A stretch of 64,000 bases of DNA from Aphanothece cf. minutissima CCALA 015 (GTDB taxonomy: Bacteria > Cyanobacteriota > Cyanobacteriia > PCC-6307 > Cyanobiaceae). The position numbers and the translations under genes are program-made. The notes below the pieces were generated by a model. That model was not told the origin of the DNA. It ran no database searches and saw only the letters and a list, made by a program, of their open reading frames with translations. Shown here in pieces: positions 9,969-18,989 of this stretch. How positions within the stretch are numbered: position 1 is the stretch's first letter; the number at the start of each line of letters is the position of its first letter. Where the stretch lies: NCBI GenBank assembly GCA_003003925.1, contig PVWP01000004.1:124001-188000 (forward strand), written 5' to 3'.

Positions 9969-10036
9969 GAAGGAGGTTTCCTTGGGGAAACGGTGTGACG
10001 CTTCCCTGACCTTGGCGCCTCCCGGGCCCGGCGACC

Positions 10037-11521
10037 ATGGGCAATGACCGGCGTATCGGCTGGGTCGCCGGCGCCGGCGGCGGGCTGCTGGCGGGGGTGG
10101 CCCTGCCGCCGGTGGGCTGGCCCTGGCTGCTCTGGCCCGCCGTGGTGCTGCTCTGGTCCCTGACGGAGAGCCGCGGGGGGCCGGCGGGGCAGCGGTTCCG
10201 GCGCGGCGGGCTGTGGGGGCTGGCGGCGGTGCTGGTGAGCCATCGCTGGCTGCTCTGGCTCCATCCCCTCGACTGGATCGGGGTGCCGAGTCCCCTGAGC
10301 TTGCCGATCTGCCTGGCGCTGTGGCTGGCCATCGGCCTGGCCGCCGCCCTGCTGGTGGGGGGCTGGACCGTCCTGGTGGGCCGGCTCGATCCCGCCCGGC
10401 CCAGCACGGCGCTGCTGGCGGCGGCCGTCTGGGGCCTGGCCGAGGTGCTTCTGGCCAAGGGTCCCCTGTTCTGGCTGGGGCTGGGGGCGGCAGCGCTGCC
10501 GGGGGACCGGGCCCTGGCCGGCCTGGCGGCCCTGGGGGGAGCCGGGTCCCTGGCGGCGCTGCAGCTGCTGATCGGCTGGGGCCTGTGGCGGGCGCTGCGG
10601 GCCCTGCCCGCCCAGCGGAGCCGCTGGCTGCTGGCCACCCTGGTGCTGGTGGTGGGCTGCCATCTGGCCGGCCTGGCCCTGCTGGCCCAGGCTGCGGCCC
10701 CTCCCGGCGGACGGGCCGAGCGCTGGCTGGTGGTGCAGCCGGCCATCCCCACCCGGGAGAAGTTCGAGGCCGACCAGCAGCGCCGGCTGCTGCTGCAGCT
10801 GGCCTCCGCCCAGCGGCAGGCGGCCACGGCTGAGCCGCCGGTGCAGGGGGTGCTGCTGCCGGAGGGTTCCCTGGCGCTTGGCCAGCCGTTGCCGCTGGCG
10901 GCGCCGGTGGAGGTGCTCAGCGGCGGCTTCCGCCGCGAGGGGGTGGAGCTGCGCAGCAGCCTGCTGCGCTTCGAGCCCGGCGAGCTGCGAGCCGGCGGCG
11001 GGATCGACAAGCACCGGGTGGTGCCCCTGGGCGAATGGGTGCCGCTGGCCGGCCTGTGGCGCTGGAGCGGCCTGTCGGCGGTGGGGGGGATCGAGCCGGG
11101 GTCGGCCTCCCGGCTGCTGGCGCGGCCGGGGGGGGATGTGGGGGTGGCCATCTGCTACGAGCTCTCCGATGGGGCGGCCCTGGCCGCCGCCACCCGCCAG
11201 GGGGCCCGCTGGCTGCTGGCCAGCGCCAACCTCGACCCCTACCCCCTGCAGCTGCAGGGGCAGTTCGCCGCCCTGGCCCAGCTGCGCGCCATCGAGACCG
11301 GCCGCTGGCTGGTGAGCTCCGCCAACACCGGCCCCAGCCTGCTGGTGGATTCCGGCGGCCGGCTGATTGAGCAGTTGCCCCCGGGCCGCCCGGCCACCGG
11401 CCTGGTCACGGTGCAGCAGCGCTCACCGCTCACCCCCTACGACCGCTGGGGCGAGGGGCCCCTGATCGCCCTCGCTCTGCTGGCGGGGGCCTGGCGCTGG
11501 GTCAGCCGGGCGCCGGGCTGA
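10037..11521 (+). CDS. lnt: Apolipoprotein N-acyltransferase
   Basis: Lnt adds the third acyl chain to lipoproteins in the inner membrane. The 494-residue protein has about six hydrophobic helices in residues 1-225, then a nitrilase-like domain. Its Glu-Lys-Cys triad is visible as LLPEGSLA (about 276), GIDKHRVVPLGE (about 325) and VAICYEL (about 372). A last hydrophobic helix lies near the C-terminus. The tail overlaps the end of the convergent MscS gene by 20 bases. Confidence 0.9.
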   Translation: MGNDRRIGWVAGAGGGLLAGVALPPVGWPWLLWPAVVLLWSLTESRGGPAGQRFRRGGLWGLAAVLVSHRWLLWLHPLDWIGVPSPLSLPICLALWLAIGLAAALLVGGWTVLVGRLDPARPSTALLAAAVWGLAEVLLAKGPLFWLGLGAAALPGDRALAGLAALGGAGSLAALQLLIGWGLWRALRALPAQRSRWLLATLVLVVGCHLAGLALLAQAAAPPGGRAERWLVVQPAIPTREKFEADQQRRLLLQLASAQRQAATAEPPVQGVLLPEGSLALGQPLPLAAPVEVLSGGFRREGVELRSSLLRFEPGELRAGGGIDKHRVVPLGEWVPLAGLWRWSGLSAVGGIEPGSASRLLARPGGDVGVAICYELSDGAALAAATRQGARWLLASANLDPYPLQLQGQFAALAQLRAIETGRWLVSSANTGPSLLVDSGGRLIEQLPPGRPATGLVTVQQRSPLTPYDRWGEGPLIALALLAGAWRWVSRAPG

Positions 11522-12563
11522 TCCGGGGCGAAGCCGGATCCTGGGGTGAGGGAGCGAAGTCGATGCCCTGCGACTGGAACGCTTCGAGGATCCCGAGGTT
11601 GATGGCCTGCTGCAGATCCAGATAGACCGTGACATCGCTCTCGGGCACGAAGAACACGAACTGGAACTCCAGGGCGCCCTCGACGAAGCGGATGAAATGG
11701 CAGTGGTCGAAGGTGGCCGGTGGATGGGCCCGGACCACCCCCTCCACCAGCCCGGCGATGGATGCGGCTTTGTCCGCCGCCATCCGATCCGACAGGCGCA
11801 GGGTGTGGGCGACGCGACGACGGGGCAGATCGCCGAAGTTGCGGATCGTCTTCTGGAGCAGTTCCTCGTTGCCGATCACGATCCGTTCGCCGCTGAGGCT
11901 GCGGATCGAGGAGGAGCGGATCCCCACCCGCTCCACCGGGCCGAGCACGTCGGCAAAACCGATCAGATCGCCGATCTGGAACGGCTTGTCGATGACGATC
12001 GTGAGGTAGTTGATGAAGTGACTCATCGGCCCGCGCAGGGCCAGGCCGATGCCGATCCCGGCCCCCGCCAGCGAGGCGTAGACCGCGCCGAGGGGGACCC
12101 CCTGCTTCTGGAGAAACACCAGGGTTCCCAGCCCCCAGAACAGAGCACGGATCATCGGGGCCAGGGCCCGGAGGGTGCTGGTCTGCTCCTCCCGCCCGAG
12201 GCGCTGCAGCGACCGCTCCAGCAGCAGCAGCAGGCTGCGGTTGATCAGGCGCACCACGAGCACGGTCGCCACCAGCAGCGCCGCGCCCTCCACCAGACGA
12301 TCCGGTCCGGGATCGACCCGGAGCACCTCCCAGCTGCGCACCAGGGACCGCCAGCCCCAGACCACCATGGCCAGGTAGCCCAGGGAGGCGAGGCTGCTCA
12401 GCAGCAGGGGCACGATCCGGGCGTCGCGCCCCAGGGCAGCGCCGGAGCGCCGGTCGAAGCGTCGCAGCCGGCTCCGCAGCAACCGCACCAGCAGCCACAC
12501 GACCAGGGATCCCAGGAGCACCCTGGCGAGGGCCAGGAGCAGGGCAATCCCCGCCTCCTGCAT
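11502..12563 (-). CDS. MscS-family mechanosensitive channel
   Basis: A 353-residue protein starting at an ATG (12563); a TTG four codons upstream is possible. Three to four hydrophobic helices fill residues about 5-170. The pore helix region (VYASLAGAGIGIGLALRGPMSHFINYL) leads into the MscS beta domain (DKPFQIGDLIGFADVLGPVERVGIRSS) and the C-terminal alpha-beta domain (LEFQFVFFVPE). Such channels release solutes on osmotic down-shock. A second, unrelated-length MscS homologue lies 2 kb upstream. Confidence 0.87.
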   Translation of the reverse strand: MQEAGIALLLALARVLLGSLVVWLLVRLLRSRLRRFDRRSGAALGRDARIVPLLLSSLASLGYLAMVVWGWRSLVRSWEVLRVDPGPDRLVEGAALLVATVLVVRLINRSLLLLLERSLQRLGREEQTSTLRALAPMIRALFWGLGTLVFLQKQGVPLGAVYASLAGAGIGIGLALRGPMSHFINYLTIVIDKPFQIGDLIGFADVLGPVERVGIRSSSIRSLSGERIVIGNEELLQKTIRNFGDLPRRRVAHTLRLSDRMAADKAASIAGLVEGVVRAHPPATFDHCHFIRFVEGALEFQFVFFVPESDVTVYLDLQQAINLGILEAFQSQGIDFAPSPQDPASPRISPAPG

Positions 12564-12666
12564 CAATGGGGTCAAGGTCGGGCCTGCCAGTGCAGGGAAA
12601 GGGGGCGGGAGCGGGGGCTGGCTGGATTCATCGTGGCGAGTGAGAGCCCACGGTGATGGCGGTGGG

Positions 12667-12696
12667 GCTGTTCAGGGCATTGCTGTTCAGGGCATT
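12667..12696. repeat. Perfect 15-bp tandem duplication
   Basis: GCTGTTCAGGGCATT occurs twice, back to back, in the 194-bp gap between the MscS gene and the TPR gene. It lies upstream of the MscS gene, so it may sit in that promoter region. It may equally be a simple slippage duplication. Confidence 0.85.
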
Positions 12697-12757
12697 GAAC
12701 AGGCATCCAGAAGTCTAAAGTAGTGGGCTGTTGGCATGTTTTTCCCGGCCCATCTAC

Positions 12758-14650
12758 TCACAGTCCCAGCGGCTGTCGCCTTGGGATGTAGCGGTGTGCC
12801 TTTGCATCTTCGAGGGCCAGTTTCAGGCTGGCCCATTCAGGGGCTAGCCTTGAGGCTGCTTGGTACTTTTTCAGGGCAGCCTTCCATTGCCCTTGCGAGG
12901 CAAGGCAATCACCCCATGCTTTCAGGGGATCTGCCCAGCCTGGGCCGCGTTTGGCCGCGGCAGCGAGTTTCTCCATGGCCGCCTTGGTTTGACCATGTCG
13001 CGCCAGCGCCGCCCCCCAGGAGTAGTAGCCGGCTGGCAGATCTGGAGCCATCCGGACAGACTCAGCATAGGCAAGTTGGGCATTTACCCAGTCACCTCTG
13101 CGATCGAGAATATCCCCTTTGAATCGCAGGCAGTTCACGTAGCGTCCAGCTTGCCGGAGGGTTTGATCAGCCTCCCGGGGACGCCCCGCCTCCTCCTGTG
13201 CCAGGGCCACCCAGCAGAGGTACCCAGGCATGTTGGCGGAAACCGTTCCCTTGCTTTCGTACTCGGATTTGAAGCTCTCCATTTCACGAAGGGCAAGGGT
13301 GGTGTTCCCCGTCAGTGCGGCAATGCGTCCCTGCACAAAATGGCTGCGCGCTTTGATGGTGGAATCGCTGGATGTTCCTGCCCCGAGGCTGAGATGAAAG
13401 CGGGCTCCATCCAGGTCATGCAGACGGGTGTCGATGAGGGCGATCACGGGATGACGTAGCTGGTTGCCGGAGCCGATCCCCTGGTACTGGAGAGCATCGT
13501 CAGCAAGAACGGCTCTCCAAGCCTGAAGGTTCCAGGTCAGTTGATTCCACTGCCCCGAGCCAAGTTCCTTCCTGGTGTTCGCACGTCCGCCTTGGCGTTG
13601 CAGATGCTTCTTGCCGTACTCCCAGGCCTCCTGCTCCCTTCCCATGACGACGGTCGTCAGCATGATGTTGTTGTGGACATTCCCGAAATCTTTCTTCAGG
13701 GCCAGTGCTTTCCCATAAAGGAAAAGGGAGTCTTTTGCTGGTTGTCCGATGTTCTGTAGCGCATTGGCCCATTGATTGAGAAGGTACGGTCGATCGGCCT
13801 CAGAGGTGCTGGGGAATGCTCGTTCGCTGAAGGCCACAGCCGCCTCGCTTTCGCCTTTGGCGATCAGCGACGAAACGTAGAGCGAGGGTTGCGTGTGCTC
13901 GAAAATGTACTCCGCTGCATCCCTGGTCAGTTTTTTTATGTCGTTGTTATCATTATTGAAGGATTGGGCGGGAATCGTCTCCCCTCGGACCGTGAGAATG
14001 AGTGCGCCATTCGAGCTTTGTACCAGATCTCCAGACACCGTGAGATCATGCCCCAGGCGTTGGCGGAGAAGATTTTCAAGATCTTGAATCGAGATACCAG
14101 TGGAAGGTAGTTCCAGTTCAATCTGGTTTGTCCAGGCATCTGACACCTTGCGCTTCTCCAGGCGACTGCGGGTACTTGACTGCAGCAGCGTGAGCTCGTC
14201 CAGGAGGCTGCTGGCAACCACCCTCCCGGACAGCCCCCTGTCAGCAAGCCGCGGCGGTGTGCTGAACTCCTTGATGACAATGGCCCGGGATCGCATGGCT
14301 TCGACGACAAGGACAAGAACACTGATTCCCAGCAGGCACGCCAACACGGCAATACAGGCCTGTGAGACGATCCGCAGCCGTTGACTGATCCTCTGGAGTT
14401 GCGTGATGTCGGCCTGTGCCTTGAGATAGGCAATCCGCAGAGGATGCTCGTCCCTCAGCTGCCGCTTCTGCAGAGCTTGCAGGGAGTCCTGATCGTCGGT
14501 CCGGCTGGCCTGCTGTGCGGAACGTCCAGCATCAGCGGTGCTTCCCAGTGCAAGGCCAGGCAAGGCAGCCTGCTCAATGGATTCCATCGCTGAACCTGCC
14601 GCTTCCTCTGCCTGGGGGTCGATGAAGTCGTTGAGATCCAGCTCTGGCAT
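12758..14650 (-). CDS. Membrane-anchored TPR protein, function unknown
   Basis: A 630-residue protein. Residues 1-95 are acidic and polar. One transmembrane helix lies at about 98-120 (ACIAVLACLLGISVLVLVV). A region of about 125-235 has LDELTLLQSSTRSRL and a beta-like stretch ending LILTVRGETIPAQ. The rest to about 625 is alpha-helical with tetratricopeptide-type repeats, best seen in the last 120 residues (AQLAYAESVRMAPDLPAGYY and KALKKYQAASRLAPEW patterns). Base composition is lower in GC than both flanking MscS genes, suggesting later acquisition. I do not recognise a named family. Confidence 0.75.
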   Translation of the reverse strand: MPELDLNDFIDPQAEEAAGSAMESIEQAALPGLALGSTADAGRSAQQASRTDDQDSLQALQKRQLRDEHPLRIAYLKAQADITQLQRISQRLRIVSQACIAVLACLLGISVLVLVVEAMRSRAIVIKEFSTPPRLADRGLSGRVVASSLLDELTLLQSSTRSRLEKRKVSDAWTNQIELELPSTGISIQDLENLLRQRLGHDLTVSGDLVQSSNGALILTVRGETIPAQSFNNDNNDIKKLTRDAAEYIFEHTQPSLYVSSLIAKGESEAAVAFSERAFPSTSEADRPYLLNQWANALQNIGQPAKDSLFLYGKALALKKDFGNVHNNIMLTTVVMGREQEAWEYGKKHLQRQGGRANTRKELGSGQWNQLTWNLQAWRAVLADDALQYQGIGSGNQLRHPVIALIDTRLHDLDGARFHLSLGAGTSSDSTIKARSHFVQGRIAALTGNTTLALREMESFKSEYESKGTVSANMPGYLCWVALAQEEAGRPREADQTLRQAGRYVNCLRFKGDILDRRGDWVNAQLAYAESVRMAPDLPAGYYSWGAALARHGQTKAAMEKLAAAAKRGPGWADPLKAWGDCLASQGQWKAALKKYQAASRLAPEWASLKLALEDAKAHRYIPRRQPLGL

Positions 14651-14763
14651 GGGGCCATTCCCTCCGCTTGCTTTCTGCTGGAGACCTCCTCATTCTTTAG
14701 CACTCCTTCCCGGCTGCCCCACCCTGGTCGTGGTCCCGGGCCCGGGTCAGGGACGGTGACTCT

Positions 14764-16320
14764 TCAGTCGTCCCCACTGGGCGCCATCGGCCCCAGCCGG
14801 TTCAGCAGGGCGTCGGTGATCTCGGCGGGGAACGCCACCTCGAGGCGCTCGTTGCGCAGATGCAGATCCCGCTGGGGGAACGGAATCGTCAATTCGTGAC
14901 GGCGCAGGATCGCTTCGATGCGGAAGTTGAGCTCGCTGCGGATCTCATACTGACGCCGGGGTTGGTTGATCCAGACCAGCAACTGAAAATCCAGGCAGCT
15001 CTCGCCGAAACCCTTGAAGAACACCTGGGGTGATGGAGTGGCCAGGATGTCTCCGACGTCCACGCAGGCCTCCAGCAGGGCCCCACGCACGACCCGGCAG
15101 TCGGAGCCGTAGGCCACGCCCACCGGAATCTTCAGCCGGGCCACCGAGCTGCCGTGGCTCCAGTTGACGACGCGGGACTCGAGGAACTCCACATTGGGCA
15201 CAAGGATCGAAATGCGGTCGAGGGTCACCACCTCGGTGCTGCGCAGATTGATGTGGGTCACGGTGCCCTGCAGGTCTCCCACTTCGATGAAGTCGTTCAC
15301 CTTGATGGGCCGCTCGAACATGATGATCAGGCCGCTGATCAGGTTCCTGGCGATCCCCTGCAGGCCCAGCCCCACCCCCACCCCCAGGACGCTGGCGAAC
15401 AGGGCCAGGGAGGTGAGATCGAGGCCCCAGAGCTGCAGCAGCACCAGCGTTCCGAGGAACAGCAGGCCGTACTGCAGCAGGAAGGCGATGGCCTCCTGGG
15501 AGCCGGGTTCGATCCCCGTGCGCTGCAGGACCCGGATCCGCAGCAGGCCTTTGAGGAACGCCACCCCGCGCACCAGCACGAGGAAGAGCGCCACCAGGAT
15601 GAGGGCGTCGAGGACGGAGTAGCGGTGTCCCCCCAGGGGCAGGAAGGGGGAGCCCAGGCTTTCGGTGAGGGCCTCCAGCAGGCGGCTGGTCAGCAGCCGC
15701 GTGAGGGGGAAGAAGCCAGCGATCATCAGGATCGCCGCCACCCAGAGGCCCAGCCGCAGCAGCACCAGGACCCCATGGAGCAGCCAGTCCCTGGGTCGCA
15801 GGGGTTGGCCGCTGCTGGAGTCACCGGCCAGCGGCTGGGTGAGGGCCGAGGGCAGGTAGCGCCGCCACAGCAGCCACAGCAGCCGGTGCAACAGGAGCAT
15901 GGCCCCAAGGATCCCCAGGGAGACGGGGACCATGCGGGCCAAATAGGCGGGCTGACGCTGGCGTCTCCCCCGCTGGATGGCGGCGGTGAGGCTTTGGCGC
16001 CACACCTCAGCCTGGCCCTGCACCGACAGCCCCTCCTGCGTGTCGCGGCGGGTCACCGTGAGGATCACCGCGCCATCGAGGGTGATCACCGGCAGGTTAT
16101 GGAGCTCCTGCACCCCGATCCTGGCCGGGCTCCCGGTCGCGACCGCCTCCTGCAGCAGACGGTTGGCCCGCTCCACCCGTTCCTCGCCCGAGTACTCCTT
16201 GGAGGTGCTGACCGGGAACAGCCTGACGCCGTCCAACTGGAGAAAGGCCGGGGCCCCAGGCCGCTCCTGGGCAACGGCTCCATCGAAGGGAGCCAGAACC
16301 AGCAGAAGGGCGAGGGCCAC
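14764..16320 (-). CDS. MscS-family mechanosensitive channel with exported N-terminal domain
   Basis: A large MscS homologue. A signal-like N-terminus is followed by a periplasmic domain of about 110 residues, four to five hydrophobic helices (about 125-310), then the MscS pore and beta domain (SVLGVGVGLGLQGIARNLISG, ERPIKVNDFIEVGDLQGTV) and the cytoplasmic alpha-beta domain. The GTG given at 16320 cuts into the hydrophobic core of the signal peptide. The frame stays open upstream for about 20 more residues rich in Arg and Trp (ARPRRAWPRRRGS), so the true start probably lies near or inside the end of the upstream coiled-coil gene at a non-ATG codon. Confidence 0.83.
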   Translation of the reverse strand: MALALLLVLAPFDGAVAQERPGAPAFLQLDGVRLFPVSTSKEYSGEERVERANRLLQEAVATGSPARIGVQELHNLPVITLDGAVILTVTRRDTQEGLSVQGQAEVWRQSLTAAIQRGRRQRQPAYLARMVPVSLGILGAMLLLHRLLWLLWRRYLPSALTQPLAGDSSSGQPLRPRDWLLHGVLVLLRLGLWVAAILMIAGFFPLTRLLTSRLLEALTESLGSPFLPLGGHRYSVLDALILVALFLVLVRGVAFLKGLLRIRVLQRTGIEPGSQEAIAFLLQYGLLFLGTLVLLQLWGLDLTSLALFASVLGVGVGLGLQGIARNLISGLIIMFERPIKVNDFIEVGDLQGTVTHINLRSTEVVTLDRISILVPNVEFLESRVVNWSHGSSVARLKIPVGVAYGSDCRVVRGALLEACVDVGDILATPSPQVFFKGFGESCLDFQLLVWINQPRRQYEIRSELNFRIEAILRRHELTIPFPQRDLHLRNERLEVAFPAEITDALLNRLGPMAPSGDD

Positions 16321-16379
16321 CAGGGCCAGCAGAAGGCTGCCGCGGCGCCGGGGCCAGGCGCGCCTCGGCCGGGCGTACC

Positions 16380-17099
16380 TCAGGTGAGCACCGGCAGGGA
16401 GCCCTGGCCGGCCGGCCGGGAGACCAGGATCTTGCGCAGGGCCAGGCGGGCGGTCGCGTCAGGGAGCTCGAGCTGGCCGTCGCTGTCGCAGTCGGTGGCG
16501 GTGCCGTTTCCGGTGGCGTCGGGCTCCGCCGTGGCCTGGGGCTCCTCCTGGGGGTCGAGCAGGTCGATCACGGCCTGGCGCACCCCCGCGAGGCGCCGTT
16601 CCAGCCTGAGGCGCGTCCGCTGTTCGTTCTCCAGGTCCTGCAGGAGGGTCCGGCGCTCGCGCTCCGCGGCCTCCTGTTGCTCGGCTTCCCTGGCTGCAGC
16701 GGCCTCGGCGGCCTCCTGGAGGCGAAGGTGCCACGCCTCCTCGCGCTGCCGGTCCCGCTCCCGCTCGGCCTCCTCCAGGGCCGCCTGCTCCTGTTCGGCG
16801 ATGGCCAGCTGCTGACGGATGGCCTCGTGGAAGCGCTCCACCTCCGCCTCGGCCAGGCGCCGGCCCTCGAGGGCCTCGGCCAGTTCGGCCTCGAGCCGTT
16901 CCCGCTCCAGCCGGGCCTCCTCCCGCTCGGCCGTCACCTCGTGGGCCCGGGTGGCGGCGGCGGCCTCCAGGTGGCGCCGGAAGCGGCGCTCCTGTTCCAG
17001 TTCCTCACGCAGGGCGTCGACTTCGCTGGTGGTGGCGGCGATCAGGCTCTGGGCCTGGGCGGTGAGGGCCTCGACCGCCTGGGTGAAGGAGCTGGACAT
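16380..17099 (-). CDS. Coiled-coil protein, function unknown
   Basis: A 239-residue protein that is almost wholly coiled coil from residue 20 to 180, made of Glu, Arg, Ala and Gln heptads. An acidic, low-complexity linker (about 182-215) and a short C-terminal segment (LALRKILVSRP) follow. There is no signal or membrane segment. It is probably cotranscribed with the following MscS gene, whose start lies about at this stop codon. High GC makes Ala-Glu-Arg-rich frames common, but the clean ATG and operon position favour a real gene. Confidence 0.6.
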   Translation of the reverse strand: MSSSFTQAVEALTAQAQSLIAATTSEVDALREELEQERRFRRHLEAAAATRAHEVTAEREEARLERERLEAELAEALEGRRLAEAEVERFHEAIRQQLAIAEQEQAALEEAERERDRQREEAWHLRLQEAAEAAAAREAEQQEAAERERRTLLQDLENEQRTRLRLERRLAGVRQAVIDLLDPQEEPQATAEPDATGNGTATDCDSDGQLELPDATARLALRKILVSRPAGQGSLPVLT

Positions 17100-17197
17100 G
17101 GGGAGGCTCGGGGGACGGATGCTGGCTTTGCTCTAAGTCTGCAAAGGGAAGCCTGTCGGTAGCGAAGCGCTCCTCCACCGGTGGGCGGCCGGTCGCC

Positions 17198-18208
17198 TCA
17201 GCCGGCGTCGAGGCGCGAACGGCGCAGCAGCTGCGAGGGGGTGAGGCCGTAGCTCTCCCGAAACCGGGCGGCGAACGATGACATCTGCACGAAGCCATGC
17301 CGGCGGGCGATGGCGGCCACGGTCTCGCCCGGCTGGGCCCGCAGCAGATCGGCGTGCACCGCGCTCAGCCTCTGGCGCTTCACCCACTGCATGGGGCTGC
17401 AGCCGAACCGCCGTTGGAACAGATACTGCAGGTTGCGCTGCGAGTAAGCGCTGCGCCGGCTGAGTTCCGTGGCGGTGATCGGGGCGTGCAGGTTGGCCCG
17501 GATCCACTCCAGCAGGTCGTCGAAGGGGCGGTCCCGGCGGTGATCGGCGATCGCCTGATCGATCCCGTTCAGCACCTCAGGGCAGACGATGGCCGCCACC
17601 AGCCGGAACAGCAGATCTTCGAGCTGGCAGGTCCGCAGCCCCCCCACCGAGCGCAGCAGCGGAGCCTCCAGCATCCGCAACGCCAGGTGGAGATGGTGGA
17701 GCAGGTCGGCCTGCTGCGGTGAAGCGCTGCCATCCACCCGCAGGGTGCGCTCGAAGGCCGGCCCACAGCCACCGACGCCGGCGCCGAAGCCGCCGATGGC
17801 GGCGGCCGTCTCGGCCAGCCGCCGGCGATCGAGACAGATCATCACCTCCTCGAAGGTGCCGGTGCTGGCCGTGAAGGCGGCGCCGGGCAGGTAGGCCGCC
17901 ATCGGGCCGGCCTCGAGCTTCAGCCGCTGGCCGTCGCTGGTCACCTCGCCAACGCCGGCCAGCGGCAGAGTGAGGGTGGCGACCGGCGAATCGTCGAAGC
18001 CGATCTCCAGCGGGGAGTGGCGGCTGCAGGACACCGCGATCTGCCCCACGTGGAGGATGCCGCTGCGATGGAAGAAGCCGCCGCTGCGTTGACTCTCGAG
18101 AAAGGCGTTGAGGGGGAAGTCCCGCGCCACCCGATCGAGCAGGGCGGCGGGGTCGTTGACCTCCACCGCCCGTGACTCCAGCAGCGTCAGCGGAACCGTG
18201 GCCGTCAT
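17198..18208 (-). CDS. AraC-family transcriptional regulator
   Basis: A 336-residue regulator. The N-terminal about 210 residues form a sensor domain without a recognised ligand. The C-terminal about 100 residues form the double helix-turn-helix of AraC proteins: ITATELSRRSAYSQRNLQYL, FGCSPMQWVKRQRL and the second helix pair VAAIARRHGFVQMSSFAARFRE, ending YGLTPSQLLRR. The ATG overlaps the stop of the upstream secreted PilA-like gene by four bases (ATGA), an unusual partner for a regulator. Longer upstream frames on this strand are not coding. Confidence 0.88.
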   Translation of the reverse strand: MTATVPLTLLESRAVEVNDPAALLDRVARDFPLNAFLESQRSGGFFHRSGILHVGQIAVSCSRHSPLEIGFDDSPVATLTLPLAGVGEVTSDGQRLKLEAGPMAAYLPGAAFTASTGTFEEVMICLDRRRLAETAAAIGGFGAGVGGCGPAFERTLRVDGSASPQQADLLHHLHLALRMLEAPLLRSVGGLRTCQLEDLLFRLVAAIVCPEVLNGIDQAIADHRRDRPFDDLLEWIRANLHAPITATELSRRSAYSQRNLQYLFQRRFGCSPMQWVKRQRLSAVHADLLRAQPGETVAAIARRHGFVQMSSFAARFRESYGLTPSQLLRRSRLDAG

Positions 18209-18729
18209 TCGTTGACGATCGAGGCGGTGACCTCGACCGAGGCATCGCCGCACTGCACGATCCGGCCGCTCGGATTGGCCACCAGGGTGCCGAGCACGAG
18301 CTGGGGGTCCGCCGGACGGATCTGGCCCGGCTGGATGTTCATGCAGATGATCGTCGTGATCCGGGGATTCTGGGTGGGTGTCAGGAAGGCCGCCCCCACA
18401 TAGGCGTTGAGCTGACCCGTCTTGGCGGTCTGGGCCGGAATCACATAGCTGTAGGCCGCTTCGGTGGTGGTGCGAACGGCGTAATTGAAGGAGGCCGGCA
18501 GGGCGATGCCGAAATCCTGCTGGATGTTCGAGACCGTGGCCCGGAAGGCGCCGTTCTTTTGGTAGTAGGTGCGCTGCGCCTCCATCATCCGGGCCACGGC
18601 ATTGAGCGCCGCCGCCTGATCGGGGCTCGCCTGCGGCTGGGCCCCGGCGCCGGGGCAGGCCATGGCGAGGCCGAGGAGCAGGCTGGCGATCAGCGTCGGG
18701 CTGCCGTGACGGCGAAGGGGGGAGGTCAT
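18205..18729 (-). CDS. Secreted type IV pilin (PilA)-like protein
   Basis: A 174-residue protein starting at ATG 18729. It begins with a normal Sec signal peptide (LIASLLLGLAMACPGAGA, cleavage near residue 30), not the prepilin Gly-Phe-Thr-Leu-Ile-Glu type. The mature part has the layout of the cyanobacterial PilA-like globular domain: MMEAQRTYYQKNGAFRAT, then DFGIALPASFNYAV, a YSYVIPA strand, and two cysteines. It lacks the hydrophobic helix needed for pilus assembly, so it is likely a soluble periplasmic protein. The AraC regulator overlaps its stop. Confidence 0.6.
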   Translation of the reverse strand: MTSPLRRHGSPTLIASLLLGLAMACPGAGAQPQASPDQAAALNAVARMMEAQRTYYQKNGAFRATVSNIQQDFGIALPASFNYAVRTTTEAAYSYVIPAQTAKTGQLNAYVGAAFLTPTQNPRITTIICMNIQPGQIRPADPQLVLGTLVANPSGRIVQCGDASVEVTASIVNE

Positions 18730-18989
18730 GGGCGGGGGGGCGATTCTCGGACGGGTCAGCGTGCCATGGTCCCCGCCAATGCTGACAGGATCCGCCTGAC
18801 ACTTTTGCGCCTCTGCGACAGTCTTGCCGTCCTGCGTTCGATGGCGGCCGCGGGCCCGTGGTAAGTCGGCTGCGTCATGCCAATCGGCAGTGCCAACGAG
18901 TGTGTCGAAGGTGATCGATGTGACCCTGAACCGCTCACTGACGCCCCCACAATGCGGGCCGTGAGCCATCCGCAGGGCGCAGCGAATCC

